Positions 1-6,799 of a stretch of DNA of 10,511 nucleotides are shown here, one piece after another. The position numbers and the translations under genes were made by a program. Under the pieces are notes generated by a model that saw only the letters and a list, made by a program, of their open reading frames with translations, was not told the DNA's origin and searched no databases. How positions within the stretch are numbered: the stretch's first letter is position 1; each line of letters opens with the position of its first letter. Source of the stretch: Thermoplasmata archaeon (GTDB lineage Archaea > Thermoplasmatota > Thermoplasmata > Thermoplasmatales > Thermoplasmataceae); contig JAJZXT010000144.1 in assembly GCA_021806355.1 (NCBI GenBank), forward strand, positions 1-10,511, written 5' to 3'.

Positions 1-385
1 CCGTATCCTTGTACTGTATTGAATAAAGAATGCCGATCTTTCGGCACCCTGAGTCTGATAATATGGAGAAATCAATTCCGGTGAAATCCTCCTGCGGCTT
101 TTCAAGATATTCTTCAAATATTACCGGAACCGGATAGTCTATATTTGGTATCCTTGAATGCCCCAACTGCACTATGCAGTCTACTTTGCCATAGACATCC
201 ATCGTTCCGATATCGCATGCGCCATAGAATCCCTCAGAACTCACAATAACATTAAACTCCCTTGAAAGGGCTGAAAAATATTCAAAAACTCTAGGTTTCA
301 AACCGTCCGGCAACTGAAGGAGTATCCTCTTTGCCTTCATTTCCCTTAATTTTCTAATGGTTTCTGATGGATCAACATAGATCAA
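1..385 (-). CDS. dph2: Diphthamide biosynthesis enzyme Dph2, N-terminal part (runs off the window)
   Basis: Radical-SAM-like [4Fe-4S] enzyme that starts diphthamide formation on a histidine of elongation factor 2, transferring the 3-amino-3-carboxypropyl group of SAM. The minus strand is open from an in-frame stop near 440 to base 1. It encodes a segment beginning near residue 20 with RILLQLPDGLK, then GFYGACDIG, then CIVQLGHSRIPN, the typical order of archaeal Dph2. The cysteine of GACDIG falls at residue 57 if the TTG at 385-383 is the start, close to the first cluster cysteine of the Pyrococcus enzyme (Cys59). That is why TTG is preferred; there is no ATG before about residue 16. Upstream, CTTAAA near 410 could be a TATA-like box for a leaderless message. 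The two other cluster cysteines lie outside the window. The family is well supported; the start is less sure. Confidence 0.88.
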   Translation of the reverse strand, partial: MIYVDPSETIRKLREMKAKRILLQLPDGLKPRVFEYFSALSREFNVIVSSEGFYGACDIGTMDVYGKVDCIVQLGHSRIPNIDYPVPVIFEEYLEKPQEDFTGIDFSILSDSGCRKIGILYSIQYKDT

Positions 386-513
386 TGATATCAGTCCGGT
401 AATCGTTTTCCGTTTAAGAATGATCGCAAAATGTTGTTTTCAATTCTCCACATCTTATCTCTAACTGGAAATAGTGAGTTTCAAAATGTATTGCATTGCT
501 GGATGCCGTTCCA

Positions 514-1749
514 TCACATCTGTCCAGCACCATATATCTTCACCCCATTTCTGTAGACCGAATTCAAAATTTCATCGCTCCATCTATATGGCAGTTCGCA
601 GGGTTCAGCGACATCGAAAAGAGAAAAGTTTGCACGCTTTCCAATTTCAATGGTACCGGTTTCATTTAGCATTCCCACGGCTGCGGATGAATTTATTGTT
701 GCGGCATTCAAGGCCTCCTCACACGTCATTCCACAGCTTCTAACTGCAAGGTGCATGGCAAACAGCATGTTTGGAATCGGTGATAAGGGTGAACAGTCGG
801 TTCCGATTGCCACCGGCACATTCCCATCAATAAACTTCCTTGCATCTGCATATTTTTCATTGAGTGAAAAGGCCGTTATGGGGAGTATGGTAGCAATAAC
901 ACCATTATCCCTCAAATTTGCAATTCCATCTTCATCAGTTTTCAGGAGATGGTCTGCGGATACTATTCTGTGTTTTTGTGCAAGGTCCAGGCAACCTATA
1001 TTGGAAATTTCATCGGCGTGGACCCTGAGTTTCAATCCAGTCTTTTCGCATGCCTCAAATAACTTGTCTGTGCTTTCCGCTGAAAACGCCCCCTGGTCAC
1101 AGAAGCAGTCAACAAAATCGACCTTGTCCCGGATTTTGGGGAGCATGGATTGCAGAACAAAGTCAGTATAGGTTTTCTCATCACTTCCCGCCGGGATCGA
1201 ATGCATACCCAGAAACGTGGATACCACATCTACAGCATCCTTCGCTTTCAGCATTGACATTGCTTCTATCATTGATAACTCGGTATCCGTGTCCAATCCA
1301 TATCCCGACTTAATTTCGATGGAAGTCACTCCATGCCTTATCTCTTCCCTTATTCTTCCCATTGAATCTTCAAGGATTTGCTGGGAGGTTTTGCCTCTCG
1401 TATCCCTAACCGTTTTCAGGATTCCGTTGCCTTTCTTCAGGATATCAAGATAAGATTCACCCCTTATCCTCTGGTAAAATTCTTCCGTCCTGTTTCCGGA
1501 ATACATGATGTGAGTGTGGGGATCAGTAAAACCCGGAAACATTCCAAAACCTGAGCAGTCTTCGACTCCAGCATTACTGTCAGCCATCAGTTTTTCTGCA
1601 ATATGGTTTGGCACAATATCCTTTATCAACTCATTCTCTTCCAGGATCGATTTTCCATAGGAGAGGTCAATCTTTCCCTGTTCCCTGCCTTTAATGGCCT
1701 CCCTTGATTTTGTGGTGACAATGAAACTAGGATTATAGAAAATCTTCAT
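514..1749 (-). CDS. hutI: Imidazolonepropionase HutI
   Basis: Amidohydrolase that opens 4-imidazolone-5-propionate to N-formimino-glutamate, step three of histidine degradation, in the cytoplasm. The 411-residue length matches the family. The metal-binding HxH is in PGFTDPHTH (His78, His80); His183 (GMHSIP), His244 in RVHADE, His267 in SADHLL and Asp318 in AIGTDCSPLSP follow in the order seen in bacterial HutI. The segment GNGILKTVRDTR is also diagnostic. The ATG start has a ribosome-binding stretch GGAAGGTG five bases ahead. It begins 12 bases after the stop of the A24 peptidase gene and is probably co-transcribed with it. No other hut gene is visible, so the rest of the pathway must be elsewhere. 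The first 60 or so residues diverge more from the usual beta-sandwich start, but nothing suggests truncation. Confidence 0.93.
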   Translation of the reverse strand: MKIFYNPSFIVTTKSREAIKGREQGKIDLSYGKSILEENELIKDIVPNHIAEKLMADSNAGVEDCSGFGMFPGFTDPHTHIMYSGNRTEEFYQRIRGESYLDILKKGNGILKTVRDTRGKTSQQILEDSMGRIREEIRHGVTSIEIKSGYGLDTDTELSMIEAMSMLKAKDAVDVVSTFLGMHSIPAGSDEKTYTDFVLQSMLPKIRDKVDFVDCFCDQGAFSAESTDKLFEACEKTGLKLRVHADEISNIGCLDLAQKHRIVSADHLLKTDEDGIANLRDNGVIATILPITAFSLNEKYADARKFIDGNVPVAIGTDCSPLSPIPNMLFAMHLAVRSCGMTCEEALNAATINSSAAVGMLNETGTIEIGKRANFSLFDVAEPCELPYRWSDEILNSVYRNGVKIYGAGQM

Positions 1750-1761
1750 GTTTGCACCTTC

Positions 1762-2472
1762 CTAGAATAATCCTCCGAAGAAATATGAAATGTAGGTTAT
1801 GACAACAGTCAGGAATATGGGAACCATAAATGGAATCCTGTATGCAGAATATTTTTTTTCGCCAAAGGTTTTTATTGAGTATTTGACAGGATTCAAACCT
1901 TCTTTGTATGGTGAATATACAAAATACATTCTTCCAAACTCTTTCCTATTGATCATTCCGACATAGGGAAAAACGAGGATGGATATGAACCCCAGGTTCA
2001 GGATAATGAGGAATGTCAGGGGAAATATGGATGACATGGTGGAGAATCGCTGTGCCGTTGAAATGGGCAACGCGGCCATGGACACCAGGGCAGCTATAAT
2101 CCCCTTGATATCCCCTATCCCAAAGAGTTTTTCGGTATATCCGAGAAGGAAAATAAAGGATATGAATATCAGGGTGAAGCCGTAAAAGATTCCGATGTAT
2201 ACTACGGAAACAAAAGATACCATCATGATCGCAATGCCCAGGATTGCATACAGATAAATTTCGGTTCGAATGAATGTAAAAATAAACGCCAAAGCAGCGA
2301 TTATAAGGATTTCTGAAGGCACCGATGAAATATAATCGAAAACCAGTCCGGAAACAACAAGCGGGATGAAGAGGTATGTTTTCACGGTTCTTTTTTTCAC
2401 ATCGGAATAAGATCCTATAGCAAAACTGACAATAGAAATTGCTGCGACAATCAACAGGCCATAAAACATCAC
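1762..2472 (-). CDS. A24-family prepilin/preflagellin-type membrane peptidase
   Basis: Integral membrane aspartic protease of the type that removes short signal peptides from type IV pilin-like or archaellin precursors. It has 236 residues and about six hydrophobic segments. The two catalytic aspartates are seen in the expected contexts: Asp24 in SYSDVKKR at the end of TM1 and Asp121 in FGIGDIKG, the GxGD motif. The C-terminal YRIPFMVPIF resembles the end of archaeal A24 enzymes. The Asn common in the first motif (RxxPN) is missing. Start: GTG at 2472 followed directly by ATG at 2469; GTGAT five bases before the GTG can pair with the 16S 3' end. Lies 12 bases upstream of hutI, an unusual partner. 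Whether it acts on pilins, archaellins or sugar-binding proteins (PibD-like) cannot be told, as no substrate gene is in the window. Confidence 0.85.
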   Translation of the reverse strand: MMFYGLLIVAAISIVSFAIGSYSDVKKRTVKTYLFIPLVVSGLVFDYISSVPSEILIIAALAFIFTFIRTEIYLYAILGIAIMMVSFVSVVYIGIFYGFTLIFISFIFLLGYTEKLFGIGDIKGIIAALVSMAALPISTAQRFSTMSSIFPLTFLIILNLGFISILVFPYVGMINRKEFGRMYFVYSPYKEGLNPVKYSIKTFGEKKYSAYRIPFMVPIFLTVVITYISYFFGGLF

Positions 2473-2532
2473 TTTACATCACACATCCAATCCATTTGCC
2501 CATACTACACTATCCATCCGGCTACGACTCTC

Positions 2533-2547
2533 TTTATTTATTAAAAT
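2533..2547 (-). promoter_or_regulatory. Putative TATA box for the A24 peptidase-hutI unit
   Basis: The minus strand reads TTTTAATAAATAAAG here, about 65 bases before the start codon, in the 93-base gap between this unit and the hydrolase gene. Transcription starting some 25 bases downstream would give a leader of about 40 bases, consistent with the GTGAT ribosome-binding stretch before the GTG start. Identified by eye only. Confidence 0.4.
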
Positions 2548-2565
2548 GATTTTTACGGTCAAGAA

Positions 2566-3324
2566 TCATCCCAGCTCATATACGGAAGATCCGGTTTCCT
2601 GCAAGGCACACTCTATGGAATTATATCTTATGTCTCTATTATCGAGATAACCCTTCACGTGGGAAAGGGCTAGATCCGGTTTATTGTTTTCCCTGCTGAT
2701 GTGCAGAAGGACTACCTTTGTTTCTGCTGATACTATCTTTGCCAGCGCCTCTCCTGTCTGTTCATTGGAAAGGTGGCCGAATGGACCAAGGATCCTTTTC
2801 TTCAGTTTTTCATGGTATTTTCCATTAACCAGCATATCAACGTCATGATTCGATTCGAGCGCAAGTATGTCTGAATCCGAAAGTGGTTCAATGAGATGAT
2901 CAGGAAACTGTCCCATATCAGAAAAAACTGAGATTTTCTTCTCCCTGGTTCTTATAACATAACCAACTGGATCCACGGCATCATGTGGTATCTTGTGGGA
3001 TTCAATAAGAAAGTTTCCAATTGCCAGCTCTCCATTCATTCTGTAATATTTATCCGTGTTCAGTGCAAGAGCAGTTCTTTCTCTCAGGTAGATATCTGCC
3101 TTCAGCTTGCTTGATGCGGCACTGAGCCCTGAACTGTGGTCAGTATGCTCATGCGTGACAAAAACGGATAGCTGCCGGTCACCAATTTCAAGTTCGTTTA
3201 TTTTCTTTGATAACTTAATAGCGGAAATTCCGAAATCGATCACTATTATGTCGCTTTTATCCCATACTATAGAGCAGTTCCCGCCGCTTCCACTCCTGAC
3301 AACACAGAATCCTCTTTCAACCAA
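2566..3324 (-). CDS. YycJ/WalJ-like metallo-beta-lactamase-fold hydrolase
   Basis: Cytoplasmic dinuclear-metal hydrolase of the MBL fold; relatives named YycJ/WalJ/VicX are linked to DNA-end or nucleic-acid processing, but the substrate here is not shown. 252 residues. Opening RSGSGGNC corresponds to the ASGSSGN start of YycJ. Metal ligands are visible: HEHTDH (His58, His60, Asp62, His63), HDAVDPVGY (His114), SDMGQ (Asp136) and LLHIS (His208). The run LESNHD followed by GPFGHLSNEQ (His160, His184) is specific for the YycJ branch rather than RNase Z or RNase J. Start is TTG at 3324: an in-frame TAA lies 12 bases upstream and the TTG places the SGS motif at the usual distance. No ribosome-binding site is seen, so the message is probably leaderless, with the TATA element inside the palindrome at 3345-3362. 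A MITE-like insertion ends 45 bases upstream of the start. Confidence 0.88.
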   Translation of the reverse strand: MVERGFCVVRSGSGGNCSIVWDKSDIIVIDFGISAIKLSKKINELEIGDRQLSVFVTHEHTDHSSGLSAASSKLKADIYLRERTALALNTDKYYRMNGELAIGNFLIESHKIPHDAVDPVGYVIRTREKKISVFSDMGQFPDHLIEPLSDSDILALESNHDVDMLVNGKYHEKLKKRILGPFGHLSNEQTGEALAKIVSAETKVVLLHISRENNKPDLALSHVKGYLDNRDIRYNSIECALQETGSSVYELG

Positions 3325-3344
3325 TATGGAATGTTATGCAAAAT

Positions 3345-3362
3345 GCAATAAAATCTTATTGC
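3345..3362. promoter_or_regulatory. Palindrome over the presumed TATA box of the MBL-hydrolase gene
   Basis: GCAATAAAATCTTATTGC has perfect 7-base arms (GCAATAA/TTATTGC) around a 4-base spacer. It lies 21-38 bases before the TTG start, where the TATA box of a leaderless archaeal transcript is expected, so a protein bound here would block TBP. Its last two bases are also the first two of the 8-bp target duplication of the neighbouring insertion. Confidence 0.45.
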
Positions 3363-3368
3363 TCCAAA
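3361..3368. repeat. Left copy of 8-bp target-site duplication (GCTCCAAA)
   Basis: GCTCCAAA directly abuts the left terminal inverted repeat of the insertion and is repeated exactly at 3550-3557, directly abutting the right one. Confidence 0.8.
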
Positions 3369-3549
3369 CTATGGCAGCAAAAGACTGCTAAACCTCTTTT
3401 ATATACTGTAATTCGTCGGCCCCACTAAACACGTAGTTTCCAACTAATCGATTTGTACAACCATTTCTGGTGTACAGGAAACTCCCAGGATATCGCACAG
3501 TAGAGCAATAATCTTGGTGAAGTGACCTAACGACCTTTTGCTGCCATAG
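3369..3549. mobile_element. 181-bp MITE-like element with 15-bp terminal inverted repeats
   Basis: The ends are CTATGGCAGCAAAAG (3369-3383) and its exact reverse complement CTTTTGCTGCCATAG (3535-3549). Both ends are bordered by the same 8 bases, GCTCCAAA, in direct orientation (3361-3368 and 3550-3557), as expected for transposition with an 8-bp target duplication. The next 11 bases inside each end differ only by transitions (4 of 11 identical), so the inverted repeats may originally have been longer. No transposase gene is inside, so movement would need an enzyme acting in trans; the IS family is not recognised. A minus-strand frame (3581-3444) runs from the target into the element for 45 codons, but its first part is target DNA, so it is not a gene of the element. 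A TATA-like stretch is at 3396-3405. Insertion is directly upstream of the hydrolase promoter. Confidence 0.8.
3396..3405 (-). promoter_or_regulatory. TATA-like box inside the MITE, pointing towards the MBL-hydrolase gene
   Basis: The minus strand reads TATATAAAAG (plus strand CTTTTATATA). A start site 25 bases downstream would fall near 3375, at the left end of the element, and read into the hydrolase gene at 3324. The plus-strand reading is an equally good archaeal box pointing into the element, so direction is uncertain. Confidence 0.3.
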
Positions 3550-3557
3550 GCTCCAAA
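3550..3557. repeat. Right copy of 8-bp target-site duplication (GCTCCAAA)
   Basis: Exact copy of 3361-3368, directly abutting the right terminal inverted repeat that ends at 3549. Confidence 0.8.
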
Positions 3558-3592
3558 GTAATTTTTGCGAAACTCAAGTTCTTACACTTATC

Positions 3593-3781
3593 CTAGGTTG
3601 TTGAAACTTCCATTGACCATTTCCATACAGGTTTGACATGGATTGTTTTGTTTCCGATCCTGAAATAGTCCTCCTGATCAAATGTTAGCAGCAGACCTTC
3701 TGACAATTTAGATGCGTGTGCTATAAACCTCACATCTAAATTGGAGGATGCAGGCAGGAATTGAAAATGTCTGAAAATCAT
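3593..3781 (-). pseudogene. C-terminal remnant of a DUF4143-type ATPase
   Basis: The 62-codon frame is too short for a family member but its second half, GLLLTFDQEDYFRIG then IHVKPVWKW, matches the C-terminal end of archaeal ATPases carrying an AAA_14 domain followed by DUF4143. The intact member in this window ends ITWNYEDIFSYEG then IRAKPLWKW, so the two agree in spacing and in most key positions. The whole ATPase domain is missing and the frame begins at an ATGA overlap with the stop codon of the SHOCT gene. That overlap could mean accidental translation coupled to the copper cluster, but more likely a deletion joined the relic to this gene. Could alternatively be a small expressed protein; I consider a relic more likely. 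Confidence 0.65.
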
Positions 3782-4134
3782 TTCCTTATTGTTGAAATGA
3801 TTTTAGAATATTCTTCCGCTGTTATTTCTCCTCTTGCAAATCTCTCCTTTGCTATGTTCTCCGCACTGCCGGATTCGTAATTATGGTGATTTGTGTCTGT
3901 TCCTCGAAGCATATCGAGGAAAAAGTAAATAAATACCAGCACAAATATTACAGATATCGCTCCTATTATTGGCATTATCACGACCATTCCATAGTATCCG
4001 CCCATCATTCCGAATGTCCCATATGTGCCATTAGAAGGGAACCCACCAATTGCAGCCATGATTATGGCGATGGCAGCAACCAGCACTACAAGGCCAATGA
4101 GAATCCACATCATGTTTTCAATCTTCTTTTCCAT
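3778..4134 (-). CDS. Two-TM SHOCT-domain protein at the end of the copper cluster
   Basis: 118-residue membrane protein. A hydrophobic helix at about 9-30, a short loop rich in Gly, Tyr and Met (Met43, Met44, Met50), a second helix at about 51-74, then a His/Asn-containing linker (NHHNYES) and a C-terminal SHOCT motif at about 91-116 (ENIAKERFARGEITAEEYSKI). SHOCT is a short C-terminal oligomerisation or interaction module found in many membrane proteins; no enzyme activity is implied. The Met residues in the loop could bind Cu(I), which is inference from context. It starts 49 bases after the regulator stop, without a ribosome-binding site. ATTAAGAA about 27 bases ahead of the ATG may be its own TATA box, with a perfect palindrome just upstream, so it may have a separate leaderless transcript. 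Confidence 0.75.
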   Translation of the reverse strand: MEKKIENMMWILIGLVVLVAAIAIIMAAIGGFPSNGTYGTFGMMGGYYGMVVIMPIIGAISVIFVLVFIYFFLDMLRGTDTNHHNYESGSAENIAKERFARGEITAEEYSKIISTIRK

Positions 4135-4172
4135 GTTTATAATATATGCTGGAAAAGTTCTTAATGCCTGCC

Positions 4173-4186
4173 TGAAACATGTTTCA
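4173..4186. promoter_or_regulatory. Perfect 14-bp palindrome upstream of the SHOCT gene
   Basis: TGAAACATGTTTCA equals its own reverse complement. It overlaps the last codon/stop of the regulator gene and lies 39-52 bases before the SHOCT start, just upstream of the presumed TATA box. The arms TGAAAC/GTTTCA recur with the same 2-base spacing at 4387-4400. A good candidate operator for the adjacent regulator, but binding is inferred. Confidence 0.5.
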
Positions 4187-4729
4187 CGAAGAAAGAATTA
4201 TCTCATTTGTCACGCCTTTCCTCATCTTAACAATCACACCTTTTCTCTCAAGTGAATCCAGTGCCCTGGAAACAGATGCCTTTGAGATCTTCAACGAAGA
4301 TGCAATCGCGCTTTGAAGCATCTTATTTTCGTGGGCCCTCAAAAGCCTGATTATTTCCAGTTCATTTTCCGGGAAATTTGCGGGCGTGAAACGTGTTTCA
4401 GGGATCACATGCACATGTTCATCACCTGCTTTGTAATCAACAAAGACGATCTTTTTTCGTTCCTCTAGCAATGGCGAGGATATCCTGATGATGCTGATGG
4501 CAGATAGCAATGAGATTCCGACATTTACCGCCACAATCCCAATGAACAGGTAGAGGTAGAACCAGTTTACATATTCCCCTATAAACATAACCGTTGCAAA
4601 TATTGTCGTTGCGATAACGGTAATCAGAAATGACAGGAACAAAGAAACAACGTAAAATTCAAGGCGCTTTACCTTTTCATTCATATTCAACACAAACCAT
4701 TTCTTCATCCTGCCAATTTCTGGCAGCAC
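4184..4729 (-). CDS. Membrane-anchored winged-helix transcriptional regulator
   Basis: 181 residues: two hydrophobic helices at about 24-50 and 55-80, a linker with several acidic and His residues (GDEHVHVIPE, His105 and His107), and a C-terminal winged helix at about 121-181. In the latter, MLQSAIASSLKISKASVSRA is the helix-turn-helix and SLERKGVIVKMRKG the wing, of the MarR/IclR-like type common in archaea. This is a one-component design with the DNA-binding part tethered to the membrane next to the copper pump, so it may sense copper or pump status; the ligand is not shown. The GTG start shares its G with the CopA stop (TAGTG), implying translational coupling. An ATG seven codons in (4708) is an alternative start. 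It is not homologous by eye to CopT/CopR or CsoR. Confidence 0.78.
   Translation of the reverse strand: MLPEIGRMKKWFVLNMNEKVKRLEFYVVSLFLSFLITVIATTIFATVMFIGEYVNWFYLYLFIGIVAVNVGISLLSAISIIRISSPLLEERKKIVFVDYKAGDEHVHVIPETRFTPANFPENELEIIRLLRAHENKMLQSAIASSLKISKASVSRALDSLERKGVIVKMRKGVTNEIILSS
4387..4400. promoter_or_regulatory. Second copy of the TGAAAC-N2-GTTTCA motif, inside the regulator gene
   Basis: TGAAACGTGTTTCA differs from the palindrome at 4173-4186 by one central base. It lies in the regulator coding sequence (codons for residues 110-114). The repeat of the same arms within about 200 bases suggests a binding site, but its coding position makes chance possible. Confidence 0.3.
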
Positions 4730-6798
4730 TATCCTTTCATTATTCCTCTGATTCTTCCGTGGATGTTTCCCCTGAGAAGAAGGGAATTCATCACTACCGA
4801 GGAAGAACTCATTCCCATTGCAAGCGCCGAAAACATTGGGAGGAATGAATATATGGACAATCCAAGGAAAGGTACAAGGATTCCGGCAGCAATAGGGATC
4901 AGCGCCGTGTTATATCCAAATGCCCATCCGATGTTCTGCTTAACCTTCCTTATTGTTTTATCCCCGATGATTTTTGCATAAACGATATTCTCCAGATCAT
5001 TATTGAGCAATATAAGGTCACCACTTTCCCTGGCTATATCGGTTCCGGAAGCCATCGCAATGCCTACATCCGCCGTCTCCAGTGCCACCGAGTCGTTTAT
5101 CCCATCTCCCGTGAATATGACATAATCTCCTTCCATCTGGTATTGCTTTATTATTTCGGATTTCCCTGAGGGCAGAATCTCCGCATGAATATCATCAATG
5201 TCCAGCTGCTTTCCAATCCTCATTGCCTCAGAGGAGGAATCACCGGTCACCATGGATATCTTCATTCCCATTGATTTCAATTGTTTTATTGCTCCTGCAG
5301 CCTCTTTCCTGATCTTATATGAAAGCGATATATTTCCGGCCCTATTTCCATTGATGCTTATTTCCACTGTTGAGCCTTCCATGGCTTTAACCCTGTTAAC
5401 CTGAACAAGCATTCCATCGACAGTTCCCTTAATTCCAACTCCGGGCATCTCCTCCACGTTCACTGCCGGGCGCATCTTGATATTTCTTCCCTTTGCCATT
5501 GCAACGATGGCCTTTGCAACGGGGTGGTTTGAGTTTGATTCTAATGATGCAGCAAGTCCGAGAACCAGTTCTTCCTCAAATTCTCCAAGGATTGAGAATT
5601 CTGTTACGGTGGGATCAGCTTCGGTTAGTGTCCCGGTCTTGTCAAACACTGCCCTGTTGGATTTGGAAAGCCTGTCCATGGCGCTTGAATTCTTGATGAC
5701 AATCCCATTTTCTGAGGCTATGTTTGAAGAGATGAGAAGCGTAATTGGACCGGCCAAACCTATTGCACATGGGCATGCAATAACCACCACAGAGACAAAC
5801 ACAAGAATCGCAATCTCCAGTGGAAGCGTGTAACCTATGCTGGAAAGGTAAAAGTACCAGAACAGGGACGCAGAAAAAGCAGCTACAATGACTACTGGAA
5901 CAAAGATAGATGAAAAGGCATCTGCTATCCGCTGAACCTTTGCCCTTCCCGATGCAGCCCTCTGGATCATGTCATAAATCTGGCTGACAGTACTGTTTTT
6001 TCCGGTTCTCACCACGCTGATCATCAGCGTTCCATTGAGGTTCTTCGTACCGGAAGTGACCTCATCTGGAGCTGTTTTGAGCACCGGATCCTGTTCGCCG
6101 GTGAGCATGGATTCATCAACCTCACTTTTTCCGTTATATACTATTCCATCTGCAGGGATTATGTCGCCGGGCTTTGCCAGGATCTTATCTCCAGGCGCCA
6201 ACTGGTCTGTGGGCTTGTCAATTATGTCCCCATTATCCATGATGCAGTGGCTTATATTTGGTATAATTTCAATCAATTTCCTTGCTGCCTTGTTAGCCCT
6301 TGCTTTTGTCATATTTTCTATAAAATTGCCGGTCAGGATAAGTGTTATTATGAATGCAGAAGCATCAAAATATACACTGGCGGAAGGTATAGCCCCGGGA
6401 ATGATTGTTATAAATGCGGAAAAAAGGAATGCTGTCAGTGTTCCCATGGATACGAGAAGATCCATGTTTGCAGCCTTTCCAATGATGGAATGGTAAGCGC
6501 CTTCATAAAAGCCATAACCTGAATAAAATTGAACCGGCAGGGCCAGAAGCAGCAGTAGATAATTCCTGAAGAACAGTGAGGATGGCGCAAGATACGTGAT
6601 TGATAGGATGGGAACAGAGAGCACCCAGCCAACTATAAGTCGCTTCTTCAGGGATTCAGACGCCTTTTCGGGTGATGAGAACTGGTACTGGCATGCCTTT
6701 GAGCAGAATAGAAATTTTTCTCCATCCTGGACAGAGAAAAGGTCTGCGTTGTCGGGAACAAACATTCCGCAGACAGGATCGGTAGGCATTTCCACCAA
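4729..6798 (-). CDS. copA: Cu(+)-exporting P1B-type ATPase with N-terminal YHS domain
   Basis: 689-residue membrane pump that exports Cu(I) using ATP. In order: an N-terminal YHS/TRASH-type metal site (Cys10, Cys32, Cys36, spacing CX21CX3C) in place of the usual HMA domain; actuator loop with TGE at 233-235; CPC ion-path motif at 342-344; phosphorylated Asp386 in DKTGTLT; the HP dipeptide of the nucleotide domain (His425-Pro426); TGDGIND at 563-569. The last helices carry YN (629-630) and MxxSS (661-665), the P1B-1 signature for Cu(I) rather than Zn or Co. No motif is missing. Start is ambiguous: TTG at 6798, GTG at 6795 or ATG at 6789; the longest is listed. It begins one base after the stop of the small TRASH protein and overlaps the regulator downstream, so all three are probably one operon. 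Confidence 0.95.
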   Translation of the reverse strand: MVEMPTDPVCGMFVPDNADLFSVQDGEKFLFCSKACQYQFSSPEKASESLKKRLIVGWVLSVPILSITYLAPSSLFFRNYLLLLLALPVQFYSGYGFYEGAYHSIIGKAANMDLLVSMGTLTAFLFSAFITIIPGAIPSASVYFDASAFIITLILTGNFIENMTKARANKAARKLIEIIPNISHCIMDNGDIIDKPTDQLAPGDKILAKPGDIIPADGIVYNGKSEVDESMLTGEQDPVLKTAPDEVTSGTKNLNGTLMISVVRTGKNSTVSQIYDMIQRAASGRAKVQRIADAFSSIFVPVVIVAAFSASLFWYFYLSSIGYTLPLEIAILVFVSVVVIACPCAIGLAGPITLLISSNIASENGIVIKNSSAMDRLSKSNRAVFDKTGTLTEADPTVTEFSILGEFEEELVLGLAASLESNSNHPVAKAIVAMAKGRNIKMRPAVNVEEMPGVGIKGTVDGMLVQVNRVKAMEGSTVEISINGNRAGNISLSYKIRKEAAGAIKQLKSMGMKISMVTGDSSSEAMRIGKQLDIDDIHAEILPSGKSEIIKQYQMEGDYVIFTGDGINDSVALETADVGIAMASGTDIARESGDLILLNNDLENIVYAKIIGDKTIRKVKQNIGWAFGYNTALIPIAAGILVPFLGLSIYSFLPMFSALAMGMSSSSVVMNSLLLRGNIHGRIRGIMKG

Positions 6799-6799
6799 C

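Noticed and set aside
650..1453. Plus-strand open frames opposite hutI
   Set aside because: They are antisense shadows of a clear HutI coding sequence with all family motifs; no ribosome-binding site or promoter in the right place.
3444..3581. Minus-strand 45-codon frame containing YGSKRSLGHFTKIIALL, at first taken for a transposase fragment
   Set aside because: It crosses the right end and target duplication of the MITE, so its first part is target DNA and the rest is element DNA; it cannot be one ancestral gene. No start codon or family match is seen.
3593..3781. PIN-domain toxin fragment
   Set aside because: FIAHASKLSEGLLLTFDQED looks superficially like PIN text, but the acidic active-site pattern is absent and the PVWKW ending matches the DUF4143 ATPase C-terminus.
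5477..6522. Plus-strand open frames opposite copA
   Set aside because: Antisense shadows of the intact CopA frame.
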